DNA from: Lamellibrachia columna
Taxonomy: Eukaryota > Annelida > Polychaeta > Sabellida > Siboglinidae
Direction: 5' to 3'
DNA length: 64,000 nucleotides
Assembly: GCA_963662155.1 (NCBI GenBank)
Contig: OY759264.1
Coordinates: 17,745,142-17,809,141, forward strand
Below, piece by piece: positions 34,901 through 48,800 of this stretch. Under the pieces are notes generated by a model, which saw only the letters and a program-made list of their open reading frames with translations, was not told the origin of the DNA and did no database searches. Position numbers and translations under genes: made by a program. Positions within the stretch are counted from its first letter, which is position 1. The number at the start of each line of letters is the position of its first letter.

Positions 34901-37114
34901 TCCACGCCTATATACACTATTATAAATGATATGTAACTATTGCTTTATAAAGAGGTATAATTACCTCTTGTTCATTGTATGTTATGTTTCTCCTAATCAA
35001 CCAAAGAATTTGATTACCCTTTGAAGTTGCAACACCACACCGGTCTTAAAATTTCATATCAGCACTTATTATTATTCCTAATTGGTTCTAGCACGTGCTG
35101 AGTAAGAAAGCTATCTTGAATGAATAACTAAAACTTTTTGTCGTCACCTCCTGTACTCTCTAGTAGAAATTTCCATCGTACATGTCCGTGGTTAACATTT
35201 CCACTATATATATAATATATACTTCGTGTATAGCGTTGTTATTGTTGTGCTATCCTCTTCGTTTATGTTTTGACTTTGGTAAACAAACCCAATAGTTAAT
35301 GTTTAATCATTATATTGCACCAAACAATTTCACCGCAATCTGTTTCATTTTTAAATTTTATTTCATAAGCCTTAATATATTCTTTAATATATAACTCCCC
35401 CCCTTCCTTCTGTGCATGTTATGTCTATGCTGGCCCGTGATTCGATTATGCCATTCATGGGAGGCTCAGTATCTTCAACCAAAATATTTATGTAGTTTTT
35501 CCTGATTTACTATGTTCCTTGCATTTAAACATACGCATTTATAACCAGCTTAAGAAATTATTTCGTTATATTTCGTTATTGGTTTGTGTGCGCTAGCAGA
35601 TAAAATGACGCTCAATTACAATAAACAATAGCATGTCTCAATAGCAGTGGCCTATCTTTTCAGGGTTCCCATCTGCTCATCACTGAATGACCAGTCTTGA
35701 CTAAGCAAGCCTGCTAGCTGCTGAAACCCCAATTCTTTATTTGTTTGTGTGAGCTTACACTAGTACAAGGTGGCGACATCACAAGCCACATTAAACATTT
35801 ACGTTTAGTGATTGAAGTGAACAAAACGTGCTAGTAAATAAATTAATTCAATGCAAAAAAAGAAATTTGTTTTACAATTTTGGGAGTTTGCGCCGTAATA
35901 ATAAAAAAGTATTTATGTCATAACTGCCGAAACCAGCCAAGTGTTCTGGTCACGATGACCCCGTTGTGTTTGTAACCATGACAGCCTGTTTCAGTATAGT
36001 ATAAACAATCGGAGAATTTTACATTGATGCATAATATAAATAATTAATATTTTTTTAATAAGTACTTCGTTAGTGTTTACATTGTTGGGCGTTGCCATGG
36101 ATTCATATACATAAATACATTTTCATGCATAAGAAACTTTCCCGTTTTCATTCTATTATAATTATTTAAAAAACTAAATATATCTTTGGTGTAACTCCAT
36201 ACAATTAATATGCATATAATAAAAAAAAAAATGTTAACACTTAAATTTTTTATAATATTTAAATGATCATGTAATGAATATGTTACTGTAAAGAGAGTTT
36301 ATAAACTTGTAAATTTATATAAATTTACTTAATTAAATTAAAATACTTATTTAAATAAACAAATAGAATGTACTCATGAATGGGGGTCTGTGGATAATGT
36401 ATATTACAATGGTGGTTTCCTACCAGCTGTCATCTGTTTCATAACTTTCTTTATTCACATGATACAGAATTGTTCGTAAGCATATCTTTATTGTTGTGTA
36501 AAATGTCATTGTTTATTTTTTAGGAACTGCAATTACTGCAATGGCGGGACGACCAGCAGCTGCGACATGGATTGTGCCACCGAACACGATAATGGCTGCA
36601 CCGGCGATGGCTCTTGAGCGACTGGGGCCATTCCAGCTTAAACTGATGTTGGAAGGCAACATCAAGTTGATAATGGAGTGGATGGCTCGAAGGGGGTTGC
36701 TCCACAATACGTACACATGCCCGCAATGTGCGATTCCGTGTAGCTTGGTGGCACAGCGAGATGCGCAACACGGCTACCGCTGGAAATGCCGACAATGTCA
36801 TCGGAGAGAAGGCCTCAGAATAAACTCCTTCTTCAAGAGCAAGATTGCTCTGGGGAAGCTTATGTGGTTCCTGTTTAGTTGGGCATCGGAAATGCCCATG
36901 CACAACGTGGAGTGGCACCTGCCGATTTCTCGGAAGACGTCCGTCGACTGGACGAACTTCATCAGGGATGTATGCGCCACTGACGTCGGGAGGAATCCCA
37001 TTCAACTTGGCGGTTTCGACAACAATGGAGACCCAATTGTTGTCGAAATCGACGAATCGTACTTTTTCCACAGAAAGTACCACCGTGGACGGTTTATGAA
37101 CGGTATGTGGGTGT
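33980..37114 (-). repeat. Right arm of the 3.1-kb palindrome
   Basis: Reverse complement of 29,254-32,388. It carries a truncated MITE copy (33,980-34,900, lacking its far terminus), the LINE endonuclease remnant (34,909-35,553) and the 5' part of the transposase gene. Confidence 0.95.
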
Positions 37115-37257
37115 ATCGTTCAGCGTCGGGTGAACAGCACCAAGGGCAAGGCCTACGAGTAGTCTTTCTTCCGATGACCAACAACATCATGAACATGTGC
37201 CAGCCGATATGCTTGCCGGAGAATTGTGTATATGAGGGTTTTCCGTACCCTATATAG
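36541..37257 (+). pseudogene. Truncated Merlin transposase, right palindrome copy
   Basis: ATG at 36,541. Residues 1 to about 191 equal those of the left copy, including the zinc ribbon and first catalytic Asp (VVEIDES), up to MNGMWV at 37,114 where the arm ends. The frame then reads 47 unrelated residues (YRSASGEQHQGQG...) to a stop at 37,257. The second Asp and the Glu are missing, so it cannot catalyse transposition; it could make a DNA-binding N-terminal fragment that competes with the full protein. The two transposase copies point outward from the palindrome. No histone stem-loop is seen downstream. Confidence 0.88.
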
Positions 37258-39559
37258 GAAGTATTCCTATCACATCACGTCCATCAGCAATGTTCTTGAT
37301 GCAGGCAAACTGTTTTTTTTTCAGTGCAAACTCTAAATTTAACGACTCTTGCTCTGTCAATAGCACGTGCGACTCGTAACGACTCCATTTGCATTTCTGT
37401 AGGGTTCAGCATCCTGTTACGTTTCCCATTGGCGACCATGTTAACGTTTTGCACGATTATAAGAAAACGGGACCATCAAAAATTCTGAAACGTCTTACCT
37501 GCCGTTGCCATCATCTCATTGACATGCTGATCGAGTTTAGTCAAAGTCTCGTACTTGTAACTCATCTAAAATGCCTGAACATGCCATACCCGTCAATTTT
37601 TTGCATGAATTACTACGCACACGTGCCTTGTTGCGAAAATTATTTCAAAAACCCGCCTATTGAAATCATCTAAAAATCCACAGTTACATTGCCAACATGT
37701 TCTACCAGCAAACTTGCCAATGTGCCTGGCTCAAATGCAGTTATGTCAGATGATATGATTTTTTTTAAATAACACATATGTAACACACCAGGAAGTCTAA
37801 CTGAGGCATGATCCCTGTAGGTTCATTTGCACTTCTGTAGGCGTTACCGGATGAAGTGCCAGCAACAAATCAGCGTCATCACCTCTGTGTCCAGGCGGTG
37901 ACGTATGCGACAAACGGTGGCGCCACAGCGCGGAGCCTGGATAATCGAGGCTAAGGTTCAGTCAGTCTTAAACATAAAAGTAATACACACAAGTGAAAGG
38001 ATCTCCAAGCCGACTTCGTTTTCCCGGACGTTCAAATCATCTTAACCGTAAACGCCGTGCGGCGTTTGTAGTGCAAATTGCGCTTACCCGTCACTCACAT
38101 ACTTGTTGTAGTTATTACAGCTAAGCAGCCAAATAAATGGAAGCAAACGCGAATGTAATACGACAGAACACATGCAGGCATATATACGATACGAATGATT
38201 CCCGGGAAAAAAAGTAATTTGTTTGAGAACTCCCGGTCACCACCGCTGCCCCTTGGTGACCAAAGTAGGGGTTGCCTATGCGGCGGATACCACGTACCCA
38301 GAACCAGAATACTACTACAGTCTTAATTGTTATGTAGGCCACTGTACTAAATCTCGTCGGTGACTCACACGGATTCCTGGTTGATACTTGTCGTCACAAA
38401 ACTGATAACTAAAATACAGTGAAACATGTGTATGGCGAACAATGGCATTAGGAAAAGCGTCCGTTTTGGACAGGCGTTTGCTGTGAGCTCAGGCGCGTAA
38501 ATAGCCTTACGCACATATACACACGTGCTTCCACACCAATTAATATGGCAAACAAATATTTAAAAAATCCAACCCGCCCCCATAAAATGAATGGTCCATC
38601 CCTGGCTGGCGTCCATTATGGAGTGCAAGCACGAATCAGACATGTAGCTGATGGGACGCCATCTACACTCATGGCAAAGGACACAATGTTAACTTGACTA
38701 TCGTGCACGCCAGAGCAAAGTTCCACTAGTTAGAAGTATGGTGGATACAATCCAACAGATCGTCTATTCCTTCAGCTACTCAGCCCAGAGATCATATACG
38801 TGTCTTTTAGGCTGAGCTCGAGTTAGGCAGCCCCCTGATGCTGCAGATGTGGCCGCCCCAACTCTGAAACTGTGACCCTTAATTAGTACTCAACCCACTG
38901 AATCCCAGCAGACACTGTTATATCAAACGCCCTCCGCAGAACTGGAGTGCCATCTGGGTATGCATGTACGTGCTCCTGCATTGAACCCCTAGCCTGAAAA
39001 AAGTCGTGTGGCTGGGTAAATAGATGTGTCTGGGATACGCTGTCCATTAACCTGCAAATACTTAGGGCCCTGTCTACCAATATGCTTAGGGCCCTGTCTA
39101 CCTACCAATATGCTTAAATTGCCTAAATGAAAATGTGAGCATGTCACCATTCAGTGTTACTTCCCTAAAGTGGAAGGACCCTTGCACTACGCTGCTGGAT
39201 CGGGGACCATATCACACACACGCAAATAAGCCCTCAAGGCCAGAACCATCATGGCATCAATCATGACACATTTATAATGCGAAGTAAGCACGTTTGGCAA
39301 CGTTCTAATGAGATGGGCAAGTATTGGCAATCAGAGATCACACATTGTTCCTAAGTTCTGAGCCCCTGCTAGAAGTCTGGACAGAATAACATTCTGAGCA
39401 TTTTATGAAAAAAAAGGAATGGCTGAGACTGTGGAAATAATAGAAGCGGATGCCAAAGCTGCATTATGTAAATGAGCATCATCATGGCGACTGACACTGG
39501 CAAAGTGGGAACGATGACTGGACAAACCCTACCAGCTTCGATCATGCCCACTCATACTG
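37258..39559. other. Non-coding stretch with dispersed repeats
   Basis: Contains repeat Y copy 2 (37,888-37,953), repeat X copy 2 (38,333-38,490) and a local duplication of CTTAGGGCCCTGTCTACC at 39,059-39,106. The part from about 38,600 to 39,559 could be the tyrosine recombinase region of the DIRS element that follows, but I could not identify its catalytic residues. Confidence 0.5.
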
Positions 39560-41440
39560 CGCTCTAGATAAGGATTCCAGGGAACTGCACTCTCACTGGT
39601 TCGCAATTAACACATGGAACCAACTCACGGAAGTGGAAGTCGTTAATCTGACAACGGGACAGTTTGTCAACTAAAGTAATGTCACGATCCGGCACATGAC
39701 GAGCTGTAAAGTTAACATTACAGCGCAAGCATGTCAATATCAACTTGCGAACTAAAACCATCACACAAGGCCTCATTATCTATGAATAAACAGACACTAT
39801 TGTTAGCCGAAGAAACATCCCATAACTCCACAGCTGCCACAATCGGATACCACTCCGGTACAGTAATGTTTAGTGCAAGCAATGAACTGGGCCACCAACC
39901 AAAAAAAACACTCTGGTCCACGCCCTGCTCCATAGCCTATGCCCCTGAAGCGTCTGTGAACAACTGCAGGTAGTCCCCAGTCATCAAGTTCTCATCCAAG
40001 AAGAAAGCCTTGCCATTAAAATATGTCAGAAAATCCTGCCATGTTACCAGATGTGGCTTCACTTGCTTGGTCAGTCATGTGTGGTAATGCAGTCTAGAAA
40101 CACACAGAGTCAAGACTATTAATCTCCTAAGGAAACCCCTCACTGGCACGATAACGGAGCATGCAAAATTCAACACCCCTACAGGGGACTGCAGCTCTCT
40201 AAGCGTGACTTTCTGCTTCTCCAGAAATGGCTGCAGTAGCTAACTGCATTGTGTTAATTTGTCTTCGGGTAAACGGACCACCATACTCACTGCGTCCAAA
40301 GTGATACTCACCAATTGGAGTGCTGTCGCTCGACCCACGATCGTTTCTGGTGTCAACGGGACTCCAGTTTGCTTACATAGGTCAATAAATACCGTCATAT
40401 AACGTTCGCATATCACCAGGGAATCTGCCATAAACAAAGTCTTCAATTACATGCAACACGTTTGGTAATCCGAGTTTGTTCATTGCCACCCATTCTAATG
40501 CTGTACTGAACATTTCAAAGATCGAACATGCGCTCGCAACCTCCAATCGGTAACACAACTCCCCAGACCACACATTTGCTCTTACTTTCTCGGGAACGTT
40601 GGCTTGGAGGGACAATGTGGACATTACAAATTGGGACACCTTATCCTACGTTGCTCCCGGGAGATAATTTACTGAATCGACGATACCTGTCCTACCGTTG
40701 GCAATGGGGGCCAACCATGCCACTGGCCAACGCCACCGAAGCCACGTCCTGATGACTCGTGGATGCCATCGGAGCAACATCCTGCCGAGTCATGGATGCC
40801 ACAGGAGCTATGTCCTGCTGACGCCACCGGAGCCACATCCTGATGACTCGTGGATGCCACCGGAGCCACATCCTGATGACTCGTGGATACCACCGGAGCA
40901 ACATCCTGCCGAGTCATGGATGCCACAGGAGCTATGTCCTGCTGACGCCACCGGAGCCACATCCTGAGGACTCGTAGACGCAACCGGAGCAACATCCTAC
41001 CGAGGCATGGATGCCACAGGAGCCACGTCCTGCTGACTCTTAGACGCAGTCGGGTCAGCGCCTTGACTGCTTGACGCCACAACCGATGATGCCCTTTGAC
41101 CACCTGCTGATGCCATTGCTGAAGCTGCAACATTGGGGAGAGCAGACTGCAACAGTTCACGCATCACACGCATCTCGTGATGGAGCCGTTCTGTCGCATC
41201 AAGACGACCCTCCGCGGCAGCCTCCCACTGACGACGAGCTGCTCACAGACCGCCCGCTGTATCTAAGCGAGCCGCCTCATTGTGCTGTGCCGCTGTCGGA
41301 TCAACGACATCCGTCCGGGGGAGTCGCCCTGCTACAACCGTGGCCCTCAGACGCTCCGACTGTCTGATTGGTGGAATCCTGTAACATCAGCTGCACAATT
41401 TCACACTGCCAGACCAAAGTCGGTCGACGCAAATTATCTC
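39560..41440 (-). mobile_element. DIRS-like retrotransposon, gag-RT-RNase H, degenerate
   Basis: Read on the minus strand. Bases 41,160-40,740 are a gag-like region with a repeat of the type SHQDVAPVAS (about 30 bp). 40,640-40,240 holds RT: ACSIFEMFSTALEWVAMNKL, LHVIEDFVYG (altered YVDD-type strand), CKQTGVPLTPETIVGRATAL and MVVRLPEDKL. 39,933-39,560 holds RNase H: EWYPIVAAVELWDVSSANNS, VCLFIDNEALCDG, ARHVPDRD, LVDKLSRCQINDFH. This is the characteristic DIRS order. Frameshifts and stops make it inactive. Compared with the family the RT active site is damaged. Confidence 0.82.
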
Positions 41441-41700
41441 ACATGCCTTAGTCGGCCAATATAAGTTAACTCGCAAGCCATAGTCGACCAATATAAATTA
41501 TTTCACATGCCATACTCAGCCAACATAAGTTACATCACGTGGCATAATCGGCCAATGTAAGTTATTTCACGGACTAGAATCGGTCGGTTCATATAAGTAA
41601 TCTCACAGATCAAAGTTGGTCGATGTAAACTATCTTCCAGTGCCATAGTCGGTCAATATACATTAACTCACAGGCCATAGTCGGTCAGTGCGCGTTATCC
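41405..41700. repeat. Degenerate tandem repeat, about 37-bp unit
   Basis: Variants of GCCATAGTCGGCCAATATAA plus GTTAACTCACA repeat about eight times next to the 5' side of the DIRS element; possibly part of its terminal structure. Confidence 0.75.
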
Positions 41701-42346
41701 AGCAGACATGCCAGACTATTCACACAAATACAAAACAATTATAATGTACATACAAACCCAATCTAGGAGCCACAGCTCTCATCATCACCAAGTTTGCTGT
41801 AACCTTAGTAAGTTAAAACGTTATCATGACATCAAAACACGTCCTAGCCACCAGCTTCATTAGATCAAGAAACTTGCAGTAATCTCAGTCCATGACAAAG
41901 GTATCGATTGAATCTACCGGATTGGGGACGTCGATAGGTGGCGCTGCTCGTATCGGTAGGATTTATTTGTGCTCCCCAATAGAATTTCATTTTCATAGAG
42001 GTAAGTTCTCAGTAAAATCATAACTAGGGGACACCATACATAATTGCTTAGGGAATCTAAGCGATAGTACTTGATATAAGTTAGCAAAGCATATCAAACA
42101 AGAATATGAACCAAATAGCGATTCCAAATTCTTGCAAAATCCGGCCATCTTGACTGATGATGATGCTTGATGAGATACTCTCTAAATAGCTGATCTAAGA
42201 AGATAGTATAGCGAATTTAGAGATCGAGATAACCAGCTCTGTGAGGCGCACTGGGTTTTTTCCATTTCCCTGTCTTTTACTTCCCCTGGCATAAACACCA
42301 GATAGAAGGGACCAAGTTTTAGTGCCTCTTCCGAATGACACGGACA
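41701..42346. other. Non-coding stretch
   Basis: No reading frame of interest; the last 100 bp probably belong to the body of the following SINE. Confidence 0.5.
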
Positions 42347-42431
42347 AATTGGGGTGAACGAAATTGCTCAAGTTTCTAAACGCGGCAGCAGGTGGTTTTG
42401 AACCCAGGTTCCCTCGAACGAAAGTCCAACG
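42347..42431 (-). repeat. tRNA-derived SINE, A-box half replaced by minisatellite
   Basis: GGGGTGAACGAAATTGCTCAAG and AAAGTCCAACG match the SINE at 5,589-5,695. The minus-strand B-box region reads GGGTTCAAAACCACC. Where the A-box half should follow, the sequence runs straight into the 20-bp array. Confidence 0.7.
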
Positions 42432-43552
42432 CCCCACACACGACCGCCGCGCCCCACACACGACCAATGCGCCCCACACACAACCACCGCGTCCCACACA
42501 CGACCACCGCGTCCCACACACGACCACCGCGCCGCACACACGACCACCACACCCGACAATCGACCACCGCGCCCCACACACGACCATCGCGCCCCACACA
42601 CGACCACCGCGCCGCACACACGACCACCGCGCCGCACACACGACCACCGCGCCCGACACACGCCCACCGCGCCCCACACACGACTATCGCGCCCACACAC
42701 GACCACCGCGCCGCACACACGACCATCGCGCCCCACACACGACCACCGCGCCCCACACACGACCACCGCGTCCCACACACGACCATCGCGCCCGACAAAC
42801 GACCACCGCGCCCGACACACGACCATCGCGCCCGACACACGACCACCGCGTCCACACACACGACCATCGCGCCCCACACACGACCACCGCGCCCCACACA
42901 CGACCACCGCGTCCCACACACGATCATCGCGCCCACACACGACCACCGCTCCCCACACACGACCACCGCGCCCCACACACGACCACCGCGCCGCACACAC
43001 GACCACCGCGCCCGACACACGACCACCGCATCCCACACACGACCACCGCGCCACACACTCGACCATCGCGTCCCACACACGACCATCGCGCCCCACACAC
43101 GACCACCGCGTCCCACACACGACCACCGCGCCCCACACACGACCACCGCGCCACACACTCGACCATCGCGTCCCACACACGACCATCGCGCCCCACACAC
43201 GACCACCGCGTCCCACACACGACCACCGCGCCCCACATACGACCACCGCGCCGCACACACGACCACCGCGCCCCACATACGACCACCGCGTCCCACACAC
43301 GACCACCGCGCCCCACATACGACCACCGCGTCCCACACACGACCATCGCGCCCCACACACGACCACCGCGTCCCACACACGACCACCGCGCCCCACATAC
43401 GACCACCGCGTCCCACACACGACCACCGCGCCCGACACACGACCATCGTGCCCCACACATGACCATCGTGCCCCACACACGACCACCGCGCCCCACACAC
43501 GACCACCGCGCCGCACACACGACCACAGCGCCAGACACATGACCACCGCGCT
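42431..43552. repeat. Minisatellite, 20-bp unit, about 56 copies
   Basis: Unit CGCCCCACACACGACCACCG with C/T, C/G and A/T variants. Open for about 400 codons on both strands in several frames, giving only His/Pro/Thr/Arg or Trp/Val/Cys/Gly repeats, which I do not call genes. Confidence 0.95.
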
Positions 43553-43784
43553 TGTTGTCCGAACTTGTTTTCTTCTTCTTCTTCCATTTAAGCTCATAAC
43601 TCTATGTTAGCCACATATAAATGTGGCTAGAGTATTTTCAAGCTGTGATCACCATTGCGTGGGAGCGGGTAATGTAATGCCGGTTCGGGTCCGTGTAGGT
43701 CAGAATATGTCGCGTCTGCGTAGTTAGGCAATACATTAGTGCATGGACTATATGATATCTAATAATAAGGGCTGTATAATTGTT

Positions 43785-43997
43785 CTATGTTGGCATGGTG
43801 AGAAGGCACTGTCTAAACCTTTCTACTGACGGTTGGCTAACTAATTCTTGTGTGCTCTTGTTCCAAGGTCTGGCGGCGCTGGGGAAGAATGAGAATTTGT
43901 AAGCGTCGACGCGGGTGAAAGTTTGGTAGAAGAGATAAGCGCTGCCTCTGGTGCGTGCCGGTGCGGCGGCGAGTGACTTCGTTGTCACATCAACCAT
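43785..43997 (-). mobile_element. LINE C-terminal scrap
   Basis: Minus-strand frame encodes TRVDAYKFSFFPSAARPWNK and SQPSVERFRQCL, the conserved tail after the RT domain of CR1/Jockey-type LINEs (YK.SFFPRTI..WN.LP..... F+..L). Confidence 0.75.
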
Positions 43998-44469
43998 TGT
44001 CGGTCTGACTGAGACTTAGTCTCAGACTTAGAGTCAGTCAGTACTTATTTGAGCTTAACCATAAGGTTTGTGTCCAAACACATTTTAGTCATGTGCACTC
44101 CAACATCCATTGCTACTACTAACATACTTTTTACTCTAGACGCCTAGATGCCAAATACTCCCCGGGGATGGAGATTTCTATATTTTTCATTGCACTTTAC
44201 AAGCCTCTAGATACCCGGCAAATATTCCCATATATTTAAATTTAATATAGAAAGCACCCAGGAAGACCTTGAAAATAAGACACACAAATAAGGTGTCTTT
44301 TATCAAATAATACAAAGAGTCTAGCCAAATAAAAAAGTACCCGAGGACTACGTCAACATCGAAACATCTTAGTCATTTGATAGTATTTGCAGCATTGTAT
44401 TTATACAACCTGCGCCCCTTCCTGCTAATTGGGATGACGCTTAATTAGGCCAGCCTGGTTGCCTTCGGA
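43998..44469. other. Non-coding stretch
   Basis: Nothing recognised. Confidence 0.5.
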
Positions 44470-46870
44470 GCTTCCCATTGGTTAGCGGGGCCCGCGAAAA
44501 TATTATCGCAGGAAAAGAGTCTGAGAACGGGTTTAACAAGTTACTTTTCTGCACTGCCCCAGACGAGCAACACCTACTTTACTTTCGTTCAACATTCAGT
44601 AAGAAAATTCGATTCTCCGATTCTATGTGGTTATTGTTCGTTTCGCGATTTCATATTCGACACGAGCCAGCCCAAATGAGAGCGAGGAGATGGAAAGCCA
44701 GAGGATCCGTCCGTGTTCGATCATGTCGAAACCTTCGGCGGCGCAGGAACGGGCTAAGAACACTGAGAAGAGCTCTCCATGCGGCGCGCCCAATGAATCA
44801 ACGCATGAGGCTCGAACCCCTGATGCACCAAATCTGGGGGTACTCCTGGCCACCATGTTGGCGAAGACGAATGAGAAGTTCGAGCCATTTCGTCGATAGC
44901 AGTCGCCGTCGCTGGCCCATCTTCCCAGCCAGACGAGCAGCAGCGTGCCGCTGACGGTCCAACCTCACCAGCCAAGCAGGTGTGACAGCGAGCAAGGACA
45001 AGAAAACGTCACCCGCCATCACCTGAACAGGCGTTGAATTGTTCTGACTCTGACTCCGAGTTCATTAACAGCGACTCCCCGGCTGAGGAAAATGAGAGAC
45101 GAACCCACAAGAAAGCGAAGAGTCAGAAACCATCAACATCAAGTACCACCACTTTCGATACAGGTTGGGCACAGCTGGTGGATGAGATAACAGATAAGTT
45201 TAGAAAACGTATGCATGCACTGAGTCAGCGACAGTGCATTGAGTCGGTCTTCAACAACTATGACCGGCCACGTTGTGCCAACGCCAATGAAACGTAACGT
45301 TTTGCAATTTCTGTTGCAGGGTTACGACAACAAAGTAACTTCTTGAACTCACCACTGTTACCTTTCAAATACTAGATCACTGTGTTAAACAACTGTTGAC
45401 TTGGGGTAAAGGAGTGTTCATCGCCAAAGCTTATTTACAAGATGCAGTCCGCATTATTCCGGCCTCCCCTTTGACTATGGACTGTTAGGTTTCAAATCTC
45501 GCCATGCGATGGGCGTGAGCAATGCATGCCATACCTTTGAGCTGCTGTCACAGGCCCTGCAATGGATAACCCAGCATAAGTTCCACAGCTCTAGTATGAG
45601 TCATATCCTTGATGAATCATTTTTGTTTGGTAAGACACAGCCTGAATGCCATTCTAACCTGTGTCGCTTTCTTGAGCTCAGCCAAATGACTAGCACACTT
45701 ATAAATCAATCTAAAGCAGTGCTCCCTTCCACAACAGTCGCACTTCATGGAGTTGAAGTTGATACCCTGAATCAAACACTGGCATTACCTCTGGACAAAG
45801 TGACATTTATTCGGCAGAAACTCTTAAACCTAGCCAAAAGGAAGATAGTCACCTTGAAAGAAATGCAATCCTTGGTTGGCTCCATCAATCTTGCATGCCG
45901 CCCCATAGCCCCAGGTCCCGCTTTCCTAAGACGCCTCATTGATTTGACTAAAGTAACGCCACAAGGAGAGCTAACCATTCGCTTGCCTGTAGAGGCCCGC
46001 AAGAACATTTCTGCGTGGCTTGAATTTCTACAGACCTTTAATGGTTAGTTGGCTTTTCTTTCAACACATGGACATCGTCAGTTGAAGTGTGTCTTGCAGG
46101 TGATGTAGTAGCTTTGCGTACGGAGCTGTCATGGGTGACCCATTGTTGCAGGGTAATTTCCCTTTCCTGGGAGTCAATTTCAGTCAAAGAAATCATACCA
46201 ATCGTATTGGCTGTCAGCCGCTGCGGGCTAGTATGGACTAATCGACGTTTCTTGTTCTTTTCAGGCAACACAACAGTTGTGGCAGTGATCAAAAGTCAAA
46301 CTGCCAGGGATCCATAGCTGACGTGTTTAGTTCGCAAACTGGTTGCTGCATGTATTTCTTATAATATCTGTTTCCGCGCCAAGCACATTCCGGGAAAGAT
46401 CAACGTTGTTGCGGATCGTATTTTGCGGTTACAGGCCGAACACGCGCGCGTCGTCCAACCCAGCCTCGTGTTCCTCATCATTATATCGGTTCCTCTGCCC
46501 AAATGTTATTCCAACACTATCATCTTGCTTCGCGCAATATTCAGTCTGATGTTCTTTGGCTTTCGAATGGTAGATGATATCAAAATTTCTAAGGGTAATT
46601 GTGTGAACAGCTAGCCCCATCACCTTTCCGTGTCCCAGTGTCGCATAAAACCCTCTAAATTACGTCTCGTATTCCGTTCATACAAACATAGTGCCGGTCG
46701 TCCTCTCAACCTGGACGTTCTCCTCACAGGCAAAACAGCTAGTCCATATCGTCGATGGTAGATTATATCACGATTAGTGGACATGAGCAGGGCCCTCTTT
46801 CCCGCTATGCCAATAAGTTGCCAGTCCAAAAAAACTGCATTTGCTAAACACCTAAATGCAGTCATTGTTC
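44470..46870 (+). mobile_element. Second DIRS-like retrotransposon, gag-RT-RNase H, degenerate
   Basis: Gag-like frames lie at 44,700-44,899 and 45,034-45,297 (Ser/Asp/Lys-rich). RT spans about 45,410-46,048: AKAYLQDAVRIIPASPLT, then GVSNACHTFELLSQALQWIT, HILDESFLFG (altered active-site strand), LHGVEVDTLNQTLALPLDKV, KRKIVTLKEMQSLVGSINLA and PGPAFLRRLIDLT. RNase H follows: ISVKEIIPIVLAVSRCGLVW, NTTVVAVIKSQ, FRAKHIPGKINVVADRIL. Several shifts and stops; no recombinase recognised. It is more complete in RT than the copy at 39.6-41.4 kb and diverged from it. Confidence 0.84.
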
Positions 46871-48079
<1,209 letters not shown>

Positions 48080-48479
48080 ACAGTATTCTCCGTACTCAAT
48101 ATGTTATTGAAAGGTTGTAGATGTGGGGTCCATTTTTCCTGCCATGATTCATAATAATAATATCATTCAAATGTCACCTGGGTCCAAACCTCATCTCACA
48201 CAAGTTAAATTCACCGACAATATATATATATATATATCGGTTTTATATTTGGTGTATGGGCATACCCATGTTACTTTGAAAGGGTTCACATTTTGTGGTC
48301 TACAAACACGACTGCGCTCGTGCACCCATAACATAATTAACATAGTTGCATACACAATATGAATAGGTATATTTTTTAAATTAACTATATTTTACCAAAC
48401 TTTCCTTTTTATTAAAAAAACCCAGCATTCTTTCGTTCTTGGACATACTTGACTTAAATGCATAGGCTATATATACCCC

Positions 48480-48800
48480 TCGCTGTCCTCCTATCTGTTC
48501 TATTTATGACATGCCGCTCTGCTGTCAACAGCGGGAGCCCAGTATCATTCCTGATCTGGTCACTCCACCTCTTCAGTGGCCTTCCTCTCTTCCGTTGTCA
48601 TTTGAAGTCTTCCTTGTACGCTTCCCAAACGATGTAATCTCTTTGCCTGCGGCAAGCGTGCCTAAACGATCTGGGTCATCTGTCTGGTGATACGTGTGAT
48701 GGATTCAGGGGTGAAGGTGTCCTGTCTGGTCTTGATATTTTGTAATTGTTCTGCCCTGGTAACATCTCAGGCAACGCGTCTAACAAAGACTCAAGAGAGT
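48480..48800 (-). mobile_element. RTE-type LINE C-terminal fragment
   Basis: Minus-strand frames include KRGRPLKRWSDQIRNDTGLP followed by LLTAERHVINRTD, typical of the C-terminus of RTE-like LINE proteins ('GRPxKRWxDQI'). Broken frames elsewhere. Confidence 0.75.

Noticed and set aside
42364..43597. Open frames of about 350-410 codons on both strands
   Set aside because: The 20-bp array lacks stop codons in most frames; the peptides are pure repeats with no homologous context.
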